A DNA stretch of 64,000 nt, taken from the NCBI RefSeq assembly GCF_001620365.2, contig NZ_LQMT02000007.1, positions 519,680 to 583,679 of the forward strand. Reading direction: 5' to 3'. The position numbers and the translations under genes are program-made. Positions 34,219 to 43,139 of this stretch are shown in pieces. Every line of letters begins with the position of its first letter. Positions within the stretch are counted from its first letter, which is position 1. The notes beneath the pieces are model-generated. The model searched no databases, was not told the origin of the DNA, and was given only the letters and a program-made list of their open reading frames with translations. The stretch is from Amycolatopsis keratiniphila subsp. keratiniphila. Its GTDB lineage: Bacteria; Actinomycetota; Actinomycetes; Mycobacteriales; Pseudonocardiaceae.

Positions 34219-34284
34219 GATCAAGTCGCTTGACTAAGTTTCCGCCGACGGCTCCGCTGCTAGGCTGGCGTTGACTTAATCAAG
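34219..34284. promoter_or_regulatory. Two TetR-type operator candidates between the membrane and tetR genes
   Basis: Site A, GATCAA-N5-TTGACT, is at 34219-34235. Site D, TTGACTTAATCAAG, is at 34271-34284. TAGGCT (34261-34266) is a plausible -10 for tetR between them. TGACTTAATC of site D recurs at 42727-42736, and GATCAA-N5 spacing recurs at 42720. Confidence 0.6.
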
Positions 34285-34313
34285 CGTCCAACTACATGCA
34301 CCGGGAGGATTGC

Positions 34314-34913
34314 GTGCCACGGATCCCCGCCGCCCAACGGCGCAGCGACTTCATCAAGGCCGCGGTGGAGGTCATCGCGACCTACGGCATCGAGGGCGCG
34401 ACGACCCGGCGGATCGCCGAGGAGGCCAAGGCGAACCTGGCGATGCTGCACTACTGCTACGACTCCAAAGAAGATCTCTTCGGCGACGTCTACGAGTTCG
34501 TGGCGAGCAGGTACCGGTCCATACTCGCGGACGACGACTCCCACGGGGACGTGCAAGAGACCGCTCGACGGCTCCTGCGCGGAGTCATGGAGTGCTATCT
34601 CGAGTCGATCAGCTTCACCGCGGCGACGGTGGAGCTGATCAGCTGGGCGCGACGTCAGCACGGAGACCGCGGTATCGCGGTGTACGACAAGGCACTCGAG
34701 ACAGTGCGCGTCCGGCTCGGCGAAGCCGGCGCGATCGAACCGGAGGTCATCGACGAGATCGCCTTCGTCATCGCCGCGCTGGCCGACGGTTTCGCCGCGA
34801 ACTGGCTGACCTACGGGGACCGGACCGCCGCGCTGGGCCAGATGGAGATCGCGACGTCGGTCCTCGACAGCTGGCTCGCGGCCCGGCTCGGATCCGCGCC
34901 GGTGGCTTCGTGA
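34314..34913 (+). CDS. TetR-family transcriptional regulator of the catabolic island
   Basis: The 199-residue protein begins PRIPAAQRRSDFIKAAVEVI, followed by the TetR helix-turn-helix (GIEGATTRRIAEEAKANLAMLHYCYDSKEDLF). The C-terminal ligand domain is all-helical. GTG 34314 is chosen for its GGGAGGA; an in-frame ATG at 34296 lies upstream of that site. It is flanked by divergently and convergently placed catabolic genes that share its presumed operator. Confidence 0.9.
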   Translation: MPRIPAAQRRSDFIKAAVEVIATYGIEGATTRRIAEEAKANLAMLHYCYDSKEDLFGDVYEFVASRYRSILADDDSHGDVQETARRLLRGVMECYLESISFTAATVELISWARRQHGDRGIAVYDKALETVRVRLGEAGAIEPEVIDEIAFVIAALADGFAANWLTYGDRTAALGQMEIATSVLDSWLAARLGSAPVAS

Positions 34914-34925
34914 CCGGGTGAGCCG

Positions 34926-36386
34926 TCATAACGGCAGCTCGGGCGAATCGACCCCGACGACCCGGTCGCCGCAGAAGACACGCACCGACTCGGCGGGCCC
35001 GTGGCCGCCGATACCGGCCGGGCCCCAGAAGCTTTGAGCCGAGTCGTCACCGAGGTCGGCGACCTTGGCGCCGTTGACGCGCACCTCCCCCGCCGAGATC
35101 CGCGAGCCGACGTCGATCGCGCGGTCGGTGTCGCCGCCGAACACGTACGCGTCGAGCCCCGACGGATCGGCATTGGCGATGCGCAACGCTTGTTCGTCGG
35201 AATCCACGGCGTGCAGCGAAACGACCGGACCGAACAGCTCGGCCGTGGCCTGTGCGGGGTCGGCGCCGACGGCGATGGTCGGCGACAGGAAGTAGCCGTC
35301 GAGCTCGGGCAGCCGGGCGGGCCCATGGAGGGTCGCCCCGAGGTCGCGCAGCCCGTCAAGCCTGCTCTGGAGCGTCCGGAAGTGCGGTGCGTTGGAGATC
35401 GGGCCGAGCTGGACGTCCTCGTCGAGCGAGTGACCGACGACGAGTTCGGAGATCCGCTCGGTCAAGGCTTCGAGAAGAGGGGCGACCAGGCTGCGGTGAG
35501 CGAGGATCTTGCCGGGCCCCTCACACCACTGACCGTTGAGTTTGGTCATCCCGTCGAGGATCCCGTCGGCGGTGACGTCGAGGTCGGCGTCGTCCAGCAC
35601 GAGCACCGGGTTGTTGCCGCCGAGTTCCAGTTGCAGGACCTTGAAATCCTCCGCGGCCGCCCGGGCGATGGCGCGTCCGGCGCCGGGCCCGCCGGTGAAC
35701 GAGACGATCTTGACGCGTGGGTCGGCGGTGAGCCTGGCGCCGACGTCGCCGCCGCCGTGCACGAGTTGCAGCGCTCCGCTGGGCAGGCCCGCCTCGACGA
35801 AGCACTCGACGATGATCTGCGCGCTGCCGGGCGCGTGCTCCGACGGCTTGAGGATGACCGGGCAGCCCGCGGCCACCGCACTGGCGATCTTGGCCGCGGG
35901 GATGAAACTCGGCCCGTTCCACGGCGTGAGGATCGCGGCGGGGCCCCACGGCACCTTGTAGAGCCGGACGTCGCGATCGCCCGCCGCCAGCGCGGTGACG
36001 CGCGGGATGGTCAGCAGATCCGCCGCCGACGCCCGGATCCTCATCGGCAGGAAAGCCGCGACCTTGCGGGTGACGCTGATCGGCGTGCCGCTGGTCAGCG
36101 AGTCCGTGCGGGCGATGTCCTCGGTACGGGTCTCGACGATGTCGGCGACGCGCTCGAGCAGGCCGGCGCGTTCGCGGCGAGCGTCTTCGTCCCAGCGGCC
36201 GACGTCGTACACGCGCTCGGCGTGCCGCAGCGCGCGCTCGATGTCGTCGGGTGCCGTGGTGACGGAGCGGTGGACACGCTCGCGTGTGTTGGGGTCGACG
36301 TTCCACGTGTCCTGGACCGTCTCGCACCCGCTCCAGGAGCCGGCGATGTGGTTCACCGGCTGGGGGATCTCGATCTCGTTGCTCAT
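34926..36386 (-). CDS. NAD(P)-dependent aldehyde dehydrogenase
   Basis: The 486-residue protein has the ALDH landmarks PWNGPSF with Asn156, Glu253 in LQLELGGNNP, and Cys287 in NGQWCEGPGK. LFGPVVSLHAVDSD and the cofactor segment ILKPSEHAPGSA are also present. It oxidises an aldehyde intermediate to an acid, fitting the step before CoA activation. It is the last gene of the minus-strand operon running from 42559; GAAGGAA precedes the ATG. Its substrate is not predictable. Confidence 0.93.
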   Translation of the reverse strand: MSNEIEIPQPVNHIAGSWSGCETVQDTWNVDPNTRERVHRSVTTAPDDIERALRHAERVYDVGRWDEDARRERAGLLERVADIVETRTEDIARTDSLTSGTPISVTRKVAAFLPMRIRASAADLLTIPRVTALAAGDRDVRLYKVPWGPAAILTPWNGPSFIPAAKIASAVAAGCPVILKPSEHAPGSAQIIVECFVEAGLPSGALQLVHGGGDVGARLTADPRVKIVSFTGGPGAGRAIARAAAEDFKVLQLELGGNNPVLVLDDADLDVTADGILDGMTKLNGQWCEGPGKILAHRSLVAPLLEALTERISELVVGHSLDEDVQLGPISNAPHFRTLQSRLDGLRDLGATLHGPARLPELDGYFLSPTIAVGADPAQATAELFGPVVSLHAVDSDEQALRIANADPSGLDAYVFGGDTDRAIDVGSRISAGEVRVNGAKVADLGDDSAQSFWGPAGIGGHGPAESVRVFCGDRVVGVDSPELPL

Positions 36387-36405
36387 CTTCGCGTTCCTTC
36401 GCCGG

Positions 36406-37503
36406 TCAGGACTGGAGATCGACGACGATGCGGGTCACGTCGCCGGACTTCATCGCCTCGAAGCCCTCGTTGATCTCGCCGAACGGGATTACGCGCGTCA
36501 CCATCTCGTCGAGCAGGAGGCGTCCCTGCCGGTACAGGCTGGCGAGCTGCAGGATGTCCTGCCGCGCCTGGCCGGAGCCCATGTAGGAGCCGATGAGCCG
36601 CTTCTCCTCGAAGAAGAAGTCCGATGCCGGAACGCTGAGTTCCGTGCCTCCGGGCGCTATCCCGACCAGGCACGCGGTCCCCGTGGGGCGCACGAGGGCC
36701 AGCGCCGTCGCGGCGGTGCGGGCCGAGCCGACGGCTTCGAAGGAGTAGTCCACCCCGTCGCCGAGCAAGCGGTGGACTTCCGCGACCGGGTCTCCGTCCC
36801 CGCCGTTGACGACATGGGTGGCGCCGTAGTCCCGTGCGGCCTTGAGTCGCTCGTCGTCCAGATCGATCGCGACGATCGCCGAGGCGCCGGCGAGCCTGGC
36901 CCCTTGGATGATGGCCGATCCGACGCCGCCGCAGCCGATGACCGCGACCGTGCTGCCCGGACGCACCTCGGCACCGCGGAACACGGCGCCGACGCCGGTG
37001 ATGACACAGCAGGCCAGCAGGCAACCGACGTGCAGCGGAACGTCGTCCGGAAGCCTCACCAACGAGTTCTCGCGCATGAGGACGTGCCGGGAGAACGCCC
37101 CGATGTCACCCAGCCGCTCGATCGGCTGGCCCGCCGTGGTCTGGAACGCGGGCCGCGGGCGGCGACGGATCTCCTCCACCCGACGGCATTGGGTCGACCG
37201 CCCGGCTTCACAGTTCGCGCACCGGCCGCAGGACGGGGTCAGCGCGCCGACCACCCGGTCACCGGGGCGCAGCGCGGACACCTGCGAGCCGACCGCCTCG
37301 ACCACGCCCGCCACCTCGTGGCCGACCACGACCGGGAGGCCGGTCGGCACCGTTCCGGTCATGTAGTGCAGGTCGCTGTGGCACAGCCCCACGTTCGTGA
37401 CCGCGACCCGCACCTCGTGCGGTTCCGGGTCGTCCACCCGGATGACGGTCAGCTCGAGTGGTTCGCCGACGGCGGTCAGCACCGCGGCCTGGGTGTCGAT
37501 CAT
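36406..37503 (-). CDS. Zinc-dependent alcohol dehydrogenase
   Basis: The 365-residue protein has catalytic zinc ligands Cys41 and His62 (GLCHSDL, GHEVAGVVEAVG), structural zinc Cys residues (CGRCANCEAGRSTQC) and NAD motif GCGGVGSAIIQGARLAG. In the proposed pathway it would oxidise a hydroxy acid or alcohol released by ester cleavage. ATG 37503 overlaps the stop of the upstream fusion gene; extra upstream residues in frame lie inside that gene. Confidence 0.9.
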   Translation of the reverse strand: MIDTQAAVLTAVGEPLELTVIRVDDPEPHEVRVAVTNVGLCHSDLHYMTGTVPTGLPVVVGHEVAGVVEAVGSQVSALRPGDRVVGALTPSCGRCANCEAGRSTQCRRVEEIRRRPRPAFQTTAGQPIERLGDIGAFSRHVLMRENSLVRLPDDVPLHVGCLLACCVITGVGAVFRGAEVRPGSTVAVIGCGGVGSAIIQGARLAGASAIVAIDLDDERLKAARDYGATHVVNGGDGDPVAEVHRLLGDGVDYSFEAVGSARTAATALALVRPTGTACLVGIAPGGTELSVPASDFFFEEKRLIGSYMGSGQARQDILQLASLYRQGRLLLDEMVTRVIPFGEINEGFEAMKSGDVTRIVVDLQS

Positions 37504-39830
37504 GTCGAGGTCTCCCTTTCGGATTTCGTGGACAGAAAGCCCTCGATGCCCGCGCGCAGGACACCGCTCTCCCATGCCTGGGCGGCAGCGAGGTCCTCAC
37601 GGGCGAAGGCCGCTTCGACGTCTTCCCCGCGCGGGCGCAGGAGCGCGAGATGGAGGGCTGTCGTGTTCCCCTCCGGAGTCCAGCTGACGACGGTGTCGAC
37701 GGCGCGGTCGATCAAGGCGGCGGGCTCGACGATCTCGTCCAGAAGGCCGATCCGCAGGGCTTCGTCGGCCCGGACGCGAGGAGAACCGAGAATCAGGCGC
37801 GTCGCGTGGTTTCCGACGAGCCGCCGCAACAGCACGCTGGACGCGTTCGAGATCGTGATGCCCCGGCCGTTCTCCGGTTGGAAGTACTCCGTCGCCGGGG
37901 TTCCGATGCGGGCGTCGCAGCACAAAGTGATCTCCGAGGCTCCCCCCACCGCGATTCCGTTGACGGCCGCGATCACGGGCACCCGCGTCTCCAGGATCGC
38001 CCGGGTGATGTCGTGGAAACTCGCGAACGCCTCACGCATCTCGGCTTCCGTCGACGGCGCGCTCCGGAGATCCTCGCCCGCGGAGAAGGCTCGTCCCTCG
38101 CCGGTGAGCACGATCCCGCGCACGCGCTCGCCGGTCCCGAACTCGCGGATGACGCTCGCCAGCCGGAGCCGGGTGGCGACGTCCATGGCGTTGAGCTTTT
38201 CGGGGCGGCGGAGCGTCACCACCGCCACGTCCCGGACGACGCCGACGTCGAGGAATCCCCTCGGCCGTCGCGCACCGAGGTCGTACGTCACGCCGGGATC
38301 GGCCGCGGCACGGGCTTTGAGCGCCGGTTTGGAAACGCGTTCGGAAGGAGTGCGGGGGAAATCGGCGACGAACTCGACATAGCGCGGCACCTTGAACCGC
38401 GCGAGTTCCTCGCCCGCCCGTTCGACGATCCGCTCGGCGGTCGCCCGGACCGCGGGCACACCGGCCGCCAGCCGCACGAACGCCTTGACCTCCTCGCCGA
38501 AGGTCTCGTCGGGTTCGGCGACGACGGCGGCGGACACCACCAGGTCGTCCCGCTCGAGGGCGGCTTCGACCTCCACGCTCGCGACGTTCTCGCCGCCGCG
38601 TCGCACCATGTCCTTGATCCGGCCGACCAGCCGGAGGCCGTGGTCGGGGCGGCGGACGACGACATCACCGGTGTGGAGCCAGCCGTCCCGCAGCACGCGG
38701 GCGGTGTCCTCCGGGCGGTTCCAGTAGCCGTTCATCATCGGTGTGCCCGCGATGATCAGCTCACCGGCCTCACCGTCGGGCAGGTCGGCGCCGTCGGGGC
38801 CGACGACGCGCACCTGTTTCGTCGGCACCGGGCCGCCCAGGCTCCCACTTCCCACGGCGCCGGGGTCGTCGAACGGGCTGAACAGGTCGATCCCGGACTC
38901 GGTCATCCCGTAGACCTCGCGCCACGGGGCACCCCATCGCTCCTCCAGCTTCGCGTGAAGACCGCTCGGGATTCCCGAACAGAAGACGAGCCGGAGGTCG
39001 TTGTCGCGGTCTTCGGGGGAAGGCGGCTGCTTGAACAGCAACGTCGGCATGGAACCGAGGACGTAGAAGAAGGTCGCGCGGTGCCGCCGGACGTCCGCCA
39101 TGAAGGTCGACGCGGAGAAACGGGGCAGCACCACCAGCGGCGCACCGGCCGTCAGGGCCAGCGCGGTGTTCCACTGTGGATCCATGTACGAGAACGGTTG
39201 CGCGGTAAGAAGGACGTCGTCGGCACCGAGCCCGGTCGCCGCCGCGCAGATCCAGCCCAGCCGCACCCAGTAGTCGTGGGTGAGCATGCACGCCTTGGGG
39301 AAACCGGTCGTGCCCGACGTGTACTGCAGGTTCGCGAGTGCCCCGCCGTCGATCGGCACGGCCGGAGGAGTCGCCGGGAACGACTCCGACCCGTCGTCGG
39401 CGACGTCGATGACGCGGACGTCCTCACCCGCGACCACCTCACCGATCAGAACCGAACGTCCGGCATCGGTGCACACCACGCGTGCCCCTGAATCCCGGAG
39501 GACGAAGGCGAGATCCGCCCGCTGATAGGAACTGTTGACCGGAACGGCGACCGCGCCGGCCTTCAGTACGGCGAGCCACACCACGGGCCAGTGCACGACG
39601 TTCGGGAGCATGATCGCGACCCGCTCGCCGGGCCGGACGCCGTCGACCTCGATCAGCCGGTGCGCCAGCCTGGAGGTCCAGTCGTCGATCTCGGCGAAGC
39701 TCCACGACCACTCCCCGAACCGCAGGAACTCCCGCGTAGGCGAGTCCTTCGCGCGCCGCGAGAGCAGTTCCGTCAGCGTCGGGACGGCGGGGTCGTCGCC
39801 GAGCCGTTCGAAAGCGACTTCCGCGGTCAT
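37500..39830 (-). CDS. Acyl-CoA synthetase / enoyl-CoA hydratase fusion
   Basis: The 776-residue protein has an N-terminal AMP-forming ligase (about 1-520). Its motifs are YTSGTTGFPKACMLTHDYW, WREVYGMTESGID, LHTGDVV..RLVGRIKDMVRRGGENV and the catalytic Lys in RTPSERVSKPALK. A crotonase domain (about 535-776) follows, with LTGEGRAFSAGEDLRSAP, VIAAVNGIAVGGASEITLCCDARIG and LVGNHATRLIL. It would load an acid onto CoA and hydrate or otherwise process an enoyl-CoA. The crotonase Glu is in the ASEITL/ENGRG region. GAAGGAG precedes the ATG. Such a fusion is uncommon. Confidence 0.9.
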   Translation of the reverse strand: MTAEVAFERLGDDPAVPTLTELLSRRAKDSPTREFLRFGEWSWSFAEIDDWTSRLAHRLIEVDGVRPGERVAIMLPNVVHWPVVWLAVLKAGAVAVPVNSSYQRADLAFVLRDSGARVVCTDAGRSVLIGEVVAGEDVRVIDVADDGSESFPATPPAVPIDGGALANLQYTSGTTGFPKACMLTHDYWVRLGWICAAATGLGADDVLLTAQPFSYMDPQWNTALALTAGAPLVVLPRFSASTFMADVRRHRATFFYVLGSMPTLLFKQPPSPEDRDNDLRLVFCSGIPSGLHAKLEERWGAPWREVYGMTESGIDLFSPFDDPGAVGSGSLGGPVPTKQVRVVGPDGADLPDGEAGELIIAGTPMMNGYWNRPEDTARVLRDGWLHTGDVVVRRPDHGLRLVGRIKDMVRRGGENVASVEVEAALERDDLVVSAAVVAEPDETFGEEVKAFVRLAAGVPAVRATAERIVERAGEELARFKVPRYVEFVADFPRTPSERVSKPALKARAAADPGVTYDLGARRPRGFLDVGVVRDVAVVTLRRPEKLNAMDVATRLRLASVIREFGTGERVRGIVLTGEGRAFSAGEDLRSAPSTEAEMREAFASFHDITRAILETRVPVIAAVNGIAVGGASEITLCCDARIGTPATEYFQPENGRGITISNASSVLLRRLVGNHATRLILGSPRVRADEALRIGLLDEIVEPAALIDRAVDTVVSWTPEGNTTALHLALLRPRGEDVEAAFAREDLAAAQAWESGVLRAGIEGFLSTKSERETST

Positions 39831-40588
39831 GGCAAGCTCCTTCGCTTCTTCGCCGCGGCCTGGACCATCCAGGTCATCGCCGGGTCCTCGCTCTTCATCC
39901 ATTCCGGATGCCACTGGACGCCGAGCACCGGGGCACACGGGAGTTCGACCGCTTCGACCACGCCATCGCTCGTCCGTCCGGTCACGACCAGACCGGTGCC
40001 GCAGCGGTCGACGGCCTGGTGGTGCCACGAGTTGGTCATCGCGTGCTCGCCGAACAGACGGGCGGCGATCGAGCCTTTCTCAAAGGACACGAGGTGATCG
40101 GCGGTGCCGTCGGTGGGCGCGGTCTCCGCCGACAGGTGACTCACTGATCCGGACGGCAGATCGGCGACGAGGGTGCCGCCGAGCGCGACGTTGAGCACCT
40201 GCATCCCGCGGCACACCCCGAGCACCGGAATCCCCTGTTCCAGGGCGGCACGGACGAGCGCGATCTCGTACTCGTCCCGGGCCGCGTCGTGGACCATCGG
40301 GTCGGTTCTCGGATCGATGTCGCGGACCACAGCCGGGTCGCCGCCCCAAAACGCCGGGTGGACGTCCTGCCCGCCGGTGATCACGACCCCGGACAGCCGC
40401 TGACAGATCTCCGTCGCGTCGGTGTCGTAGGAGAGATACACCGGAAGCCCGCCGGCCTGCGCGATCCGGGTCGCGAAGTCCGACATGTAGCTGTCGAGAC
40501 AACGGTCGCCGTACCGCTCGTCGGCTCCCCTGATCAGATCCAGCCGGAAGCGCCTGCCGGTGATGCCGATCATCGGACGCGCGCTCAC
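39827..40588 (-). CDS. PuuD-like gamma-glutamyl hydrolase (class I amidotransferase fold)
   Basis: The 253-residue protein has the nucleophile motif PVLGVCRGMQVLNVALGG (Cys126) and the His-Glu pair in GVQWHPEWMKS. The early VVITGGQDVHPAFWGG is typical of gamma-glutamyl-gamma-aminobutyrate hydrolases. It would release glutamate from a gamma-glutamylated intermediate. GTG 40588 overlaps the ligase stop (GTGA); ATG 40573 is an alternative. Its stop overlaps the next start (ATGA). Confidence 0.9.
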   Translation of the reverse strand: MSARPMIGITGRRFRLDLIRGADERYGDRCLDSYMSDFATRIAQAGGLPVYLSYDTDATEICQRLSGVVITGGQDVHPAFWGGDPAVVRDIDPRTDPMVHDAARDEYEIALVRAALEQGIPVLGVCRGMQVLNVALGGTLVADLPSGSVSHLSAETAPTDGTADHLVSFEKGSIAARLFGEHAMTNSWHHQAVDRCGTGLVVTGRTSDGVVEAVELPCAPVLGVQWHPEWMKSEDPAMTWMVQAAAKKRRSLP

Positions 40589-41916
40589 GGGAACTCGAAG
40601 TATCGAGTCGACTCCCACTGGGAGAGTTCGGCGAACGGGTCGCCGCCCTTGGTGTGGAACTCCATCCACTCCCAGCGCCGCGACGCGACCCAGAAGTCCA
40701 CGAACTCGTCACCGAGGTACTCGCGCAGGAGAGGATCGGCGTCCAGCGCGGCGCCCGCTTTCGACATCGTGTCGGGGATCCGGGCCGGTCCGGCGCCGTC
40801 GGGAAGGCACCACGCCATGTCCGTGACCTGCTCCGGCGGCTCGATCTCCCGCTCGATGCCTGCCAGGACTCCGGCCAGCATCCCGGCCGGCGCGAGGTAG
40901 GGATTGACGTCGGCGCCGGGAAGCCGGTATTCGAGCCGCGAATACTTCGGGTGGCCGGTGATGGCCCGGACCGCGGCCGTCTTGTTGTCGACGCCCCAGC
41001 TCACGACGGTGGGTGGCCCGGTGAAGTCCACCAGCCGCCGGTAGGAGGTGATCTGCGGCAACGCGATCGACGTGTTGCCCGGCATCGTGGCCAGCAGTCC
41101 GCCGACCGCGTGCCGCATCAGCCGGGACGGGCCGTCTTCGGCGAAGAACCGGTTCACCCCGTCGCTCTGGAGCGACAGGTTGAGGTGGGCGCCCTGTCCA
41201 TAACCCGCCGTCGGCTTGGCCATGAAGGTCACCGTATGGCCCTGTTCGAACGCGACCTCCCGCATGATCTGCCGCGTGCGTACCCACGAATCGGCCAGGG
41301 TGATCGGATCCGTCGGCGCCAGGTTCAGCTCGGTCTGCCCGGCGGCGGCCTCGTCGGTCCAAGCTTCCCAGGCGATGCCGACACGATCGAGCCGATCGAC
41401 GACCGCTTCCATGTAGTCGACCCAGTCCTTGGACCTCGCCAAGTGATAGGTCGCTCCCGTGCCGCCGCCCAACGGCGTCAGATCCCGGTATCCGCGCTTT
41501 CGCGCCTCCTGAACGGATTCCTCGAACAACGTCGCTTCGATCTCCACGGCGATCGTCGCGGTGTATCCGAGAACCGCAAGCCGGGCCACCAGTTTCCGCA
41601 CGAGGTTCCGCGGGCAGATCGGCACGGGCGTGCCGTCCTTCAGCCAGTAGTCGCCGATGACCGAATCCAGGCCCGGCTTCCATTCGACGAGGGTCGACAG
41701 GTCCGGGACCATCTGGATGTCGTGGAGATTGCCGCGCCAGTCCGGGAAAGCGTCACCGAGGACGATCTCGTTGCCGAGGTCGATCGCGAACAGGATGTCG
41801 GCGAAGGCGAAGCCGGTTTCTTTCCCCGAGGCGAACTTCGCGAGCGAGACGTTCTTGCCGAGAAAACTTCCGTCGTGGTTCGTCGCTTCGAGGCGAACGG
41901 CGCGTGGATCAGACAT
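40585..41916 (-). CDS. Glutamine synthetase-like gamma-glutamyl ligase
   Basis: The 443-residue protein is a glutamine synthetase homologue of the gamma-glutamyl-amine ligase group rather than housekeeping GlnA. Landmarks are AVEIEATLFEES, TVTFMAKPTAGYGQGAHLNLSL (metal/ammonia region), LPQITSYRRLVDFTGPP and VDNKTAAVRAI. AVRAI replaces the usual NR-x-A-x-R-I. It has no adenylylation Tyr motif that I can see. It would glutamylate an amine with ATP. GGAAGG precedes the ATG, which overlaps the upstream gene by eight bases. Confidence 0.9.
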   Translation of the reverse strand: MSDPRAVRLEATNHDGSFLGKNVSLAKFASGKETGFAFADILFAIDLGNEIVLGDAFPDWRGNLHDIQMVPDLSTLVEWKPGLDSVIGDYWLKDGTPVPICPRNLVRKLVARLAVLGYTATIAVEIEATLFEESVQEARKRGYRDLTPLGGGTGATYHLARSKDWVDYMEAVVDRLDRVGIAWEAWTDEAAAGQTELNLAPTDPITLADSWVRTRQIMREVAFEQGHTVTFMAKPTAGYGQGAHLNLSLQSDGVNRFFAEDGPSRLMRHAVGGLLATMPGNTSIALPQITSYRRLVDFTGPPTVVSWGVDNKTAAVRAITGHPKYSRLEYRLPGADVNPYLAPAGMLAGVLAGIEREIEPPEQVTDMAWCLPDGAGPARIPDTMSKAGAALDADPLLREYLGDEFVDFWVASRRWEWMEFHTKGGDPFAELSQWESTRYFEFP

Positions 41917-42559
41917 CGAATCGGACCTTCCACGAAGCGGCCGTCATGACCGACATCTGCGCCAACGTGCCTTTGATCCGCAGCCCGGCCGCCAGGGAGC
42001 CGGCGAAATCGTCCGCTCCGCTGAAGAAACCGGCGAGCAGGTCGGCCGGGCCCGCCATCAGGTACTCGGTCGCCCCGTCGCCGAACCGCTGCCGCTCCGA
42101 GCCATCGGCCTCGACGATCAAGACATCGGGGATTCCCGGGATTTCCCTTGTCACCGCCCAGAAGTGCCGGGCGGCCGCACGCCAGTGCGGTAGCGGCGGC
42201 GTCAGCGCGCGCAAGGTGTCGGCGGCCAGGACGACAGCGCCGGCGGACTCACGCACGGAGGCGAAACGCGCCCGCAGGTCGACGAAGACCGTCGCGTCGG
42301 GCTCGATCACCACACCTCCGGTCACCGCGATCGTGTCGCCGCGGAAGGCGATCGTCGCCGACTGCGGCGTGTCGTGGGAGCGGACCGCCACCGTGCCGGC
42401 GGATCGGCCCAGGACCTCCTGTGCGTGACCGATTCGCGAGGAGTCGCGCAAGGTGCGCCCGATCAGCCGGACGAAAGGAGTCGCGTCGTCCTCGATCACG
42501 ATGGCGACGGCCTGACCCTCTCTCACGGGTGTCTCGGGGAACGTCATGATCTCGGCCAT
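41909..42559 (-). CDS. Hypothetical protein with SCP2-like C-terminus, first gene of the minus operon
   Basis: The 216-residue soluble protein begins MAEIMTFPETPVREGQAVAI. Its C-terminal part (ADLLAGFFSGADDFAGSLAAGLRIKGTLAQMS) is reminiscent of sterol-carrier SCP2 domains. It has no catalytic signature. It heads an overlapping operon with the ligase, hydrolase, CoA-ligase fusion and dehydrogenases, and is divergent from the ammonia-lyase-like gene. It may carry or bind a hydrophobic intermediate; this is speculative. Confidence 0.6.
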   Translation of the reverse strand: MAEIMTFPETPVREGQAVAIVIEDDATPFVRLIGRTLRDSSRIGHAQEVLGRSAGTVAVRSHDTPQSATIAFRGDTIAVTGGVVIEPDATVFVDLRARFASVRESAGAVVLAADTLRALTPPLPHWRAAARHFWAVTREIPGIPDVLIVEADGSERQRFGDGATEYLMAGPADLLAGFFSGADDFAGSLAAGLRIKGTLAQMSVMTAASWKVRFDV

Positions 42560-42599
42560 TCGTCGGCCCTCTCGATCTCGGCGGTGTCACGCCGGAGTT

Positions 42600-42736
42600 A
42601 GTCATATGACTCGATCAATTGACAAAGATGATGGGCGTGCCACCCCGTGTTGTCAACAGACCCATTCGGGCGAGCGCCGATACCGCCCCTTGACGAGGGC
42701 GGGAAGTTGCCACACACTCGATCAAATGACTTAATC
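42600..42736. promoter_or_regulatory. Operator-like sites at the divergent centre of the catabolic island
   Basis: AGTCATATGACT (42600-42611) is a perfect 12-bp palindrome adjoining GATCAATTGAC (42613-42623). GATCAA-N5-TTAATC lies at 42720-42736 and contains TGACTTAATC, as upstream of tetR. GCC-R-GAGTTAG also precedes both this and the tetR site. These are likely TetR binding sites for both divergent operons. Confidence 0.6.
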
Positions 42737-42758
42737 GGATGACCTACTAGGAGCGTCC

Positions 42759-43139
42759 ATGCACGTCATCCATCAGCGCTACGTCGCCTACTCCGAGGCC
42801 CACTACGCCGGCAACCTCGTCGACGGCGCGTTCGGCCTGGCGCTGTTCGGCGACGCCGGAACTCATCTCGCGATCGTCATGGACGGTCACGAGAGCCTCT
42901 TCGCGGGCTACTCGTCCGTGGAATTCCTGTCGCCGGTGCATGGCGGCGACGTCATCGAGGTCGAAGCCAGGCTCGCGGCGAAAGGCACCCGGAGCCGGAC
43001 CATCGACTTCGAACTCCGTGTGATCGCCAGGGCCACCGATCGCAATGGCGGCGCGGAAGTCCTCGCCGAACCCATCGTCGCCACCCGCGCCCGCGGGACC
43101 GGCGTCATCCCAGCCAACCGAGAAGGAAGTGCAGTATGA
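42759..43139 (+). CDS. Hotdog-fold protein resembling 3-aminobutyryl-CoA ammonia-lyase
   Basis: The 126-residue protein contains SEAHYAGNLVDGAFGLALFGDAG, HESLFAGYSSVEFLSPVHGGDVIEVE and TIDFELRVIARA. This pattern matches the lysine-fermentation enzyme that eliminates ammonia from 3-aminobutyryl-CoA (AHYGGNLVDGA, YDSVEFLAPVYAGD in my recollection). It would convert a beta-aminoacyl-CoA to an enoyl-CoA, a natural substrate for the fused hydratase. AGGAG precedes the ATG, and the stop overlaps the monooxygenase start. A thioesterase role is the alternative. Confidence 0.7.
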   Translation: MHVIHQRYVAYSEAHYAGNLVDGAFGLALFGDAGTHLAIVMDGHESLFAGYSSVEFLSPVHGGDVIEVEARLAAKGTRSRTIDFELRVIARATDRNGGAEVLAEPIVATRARGTGVIPANREGSAV

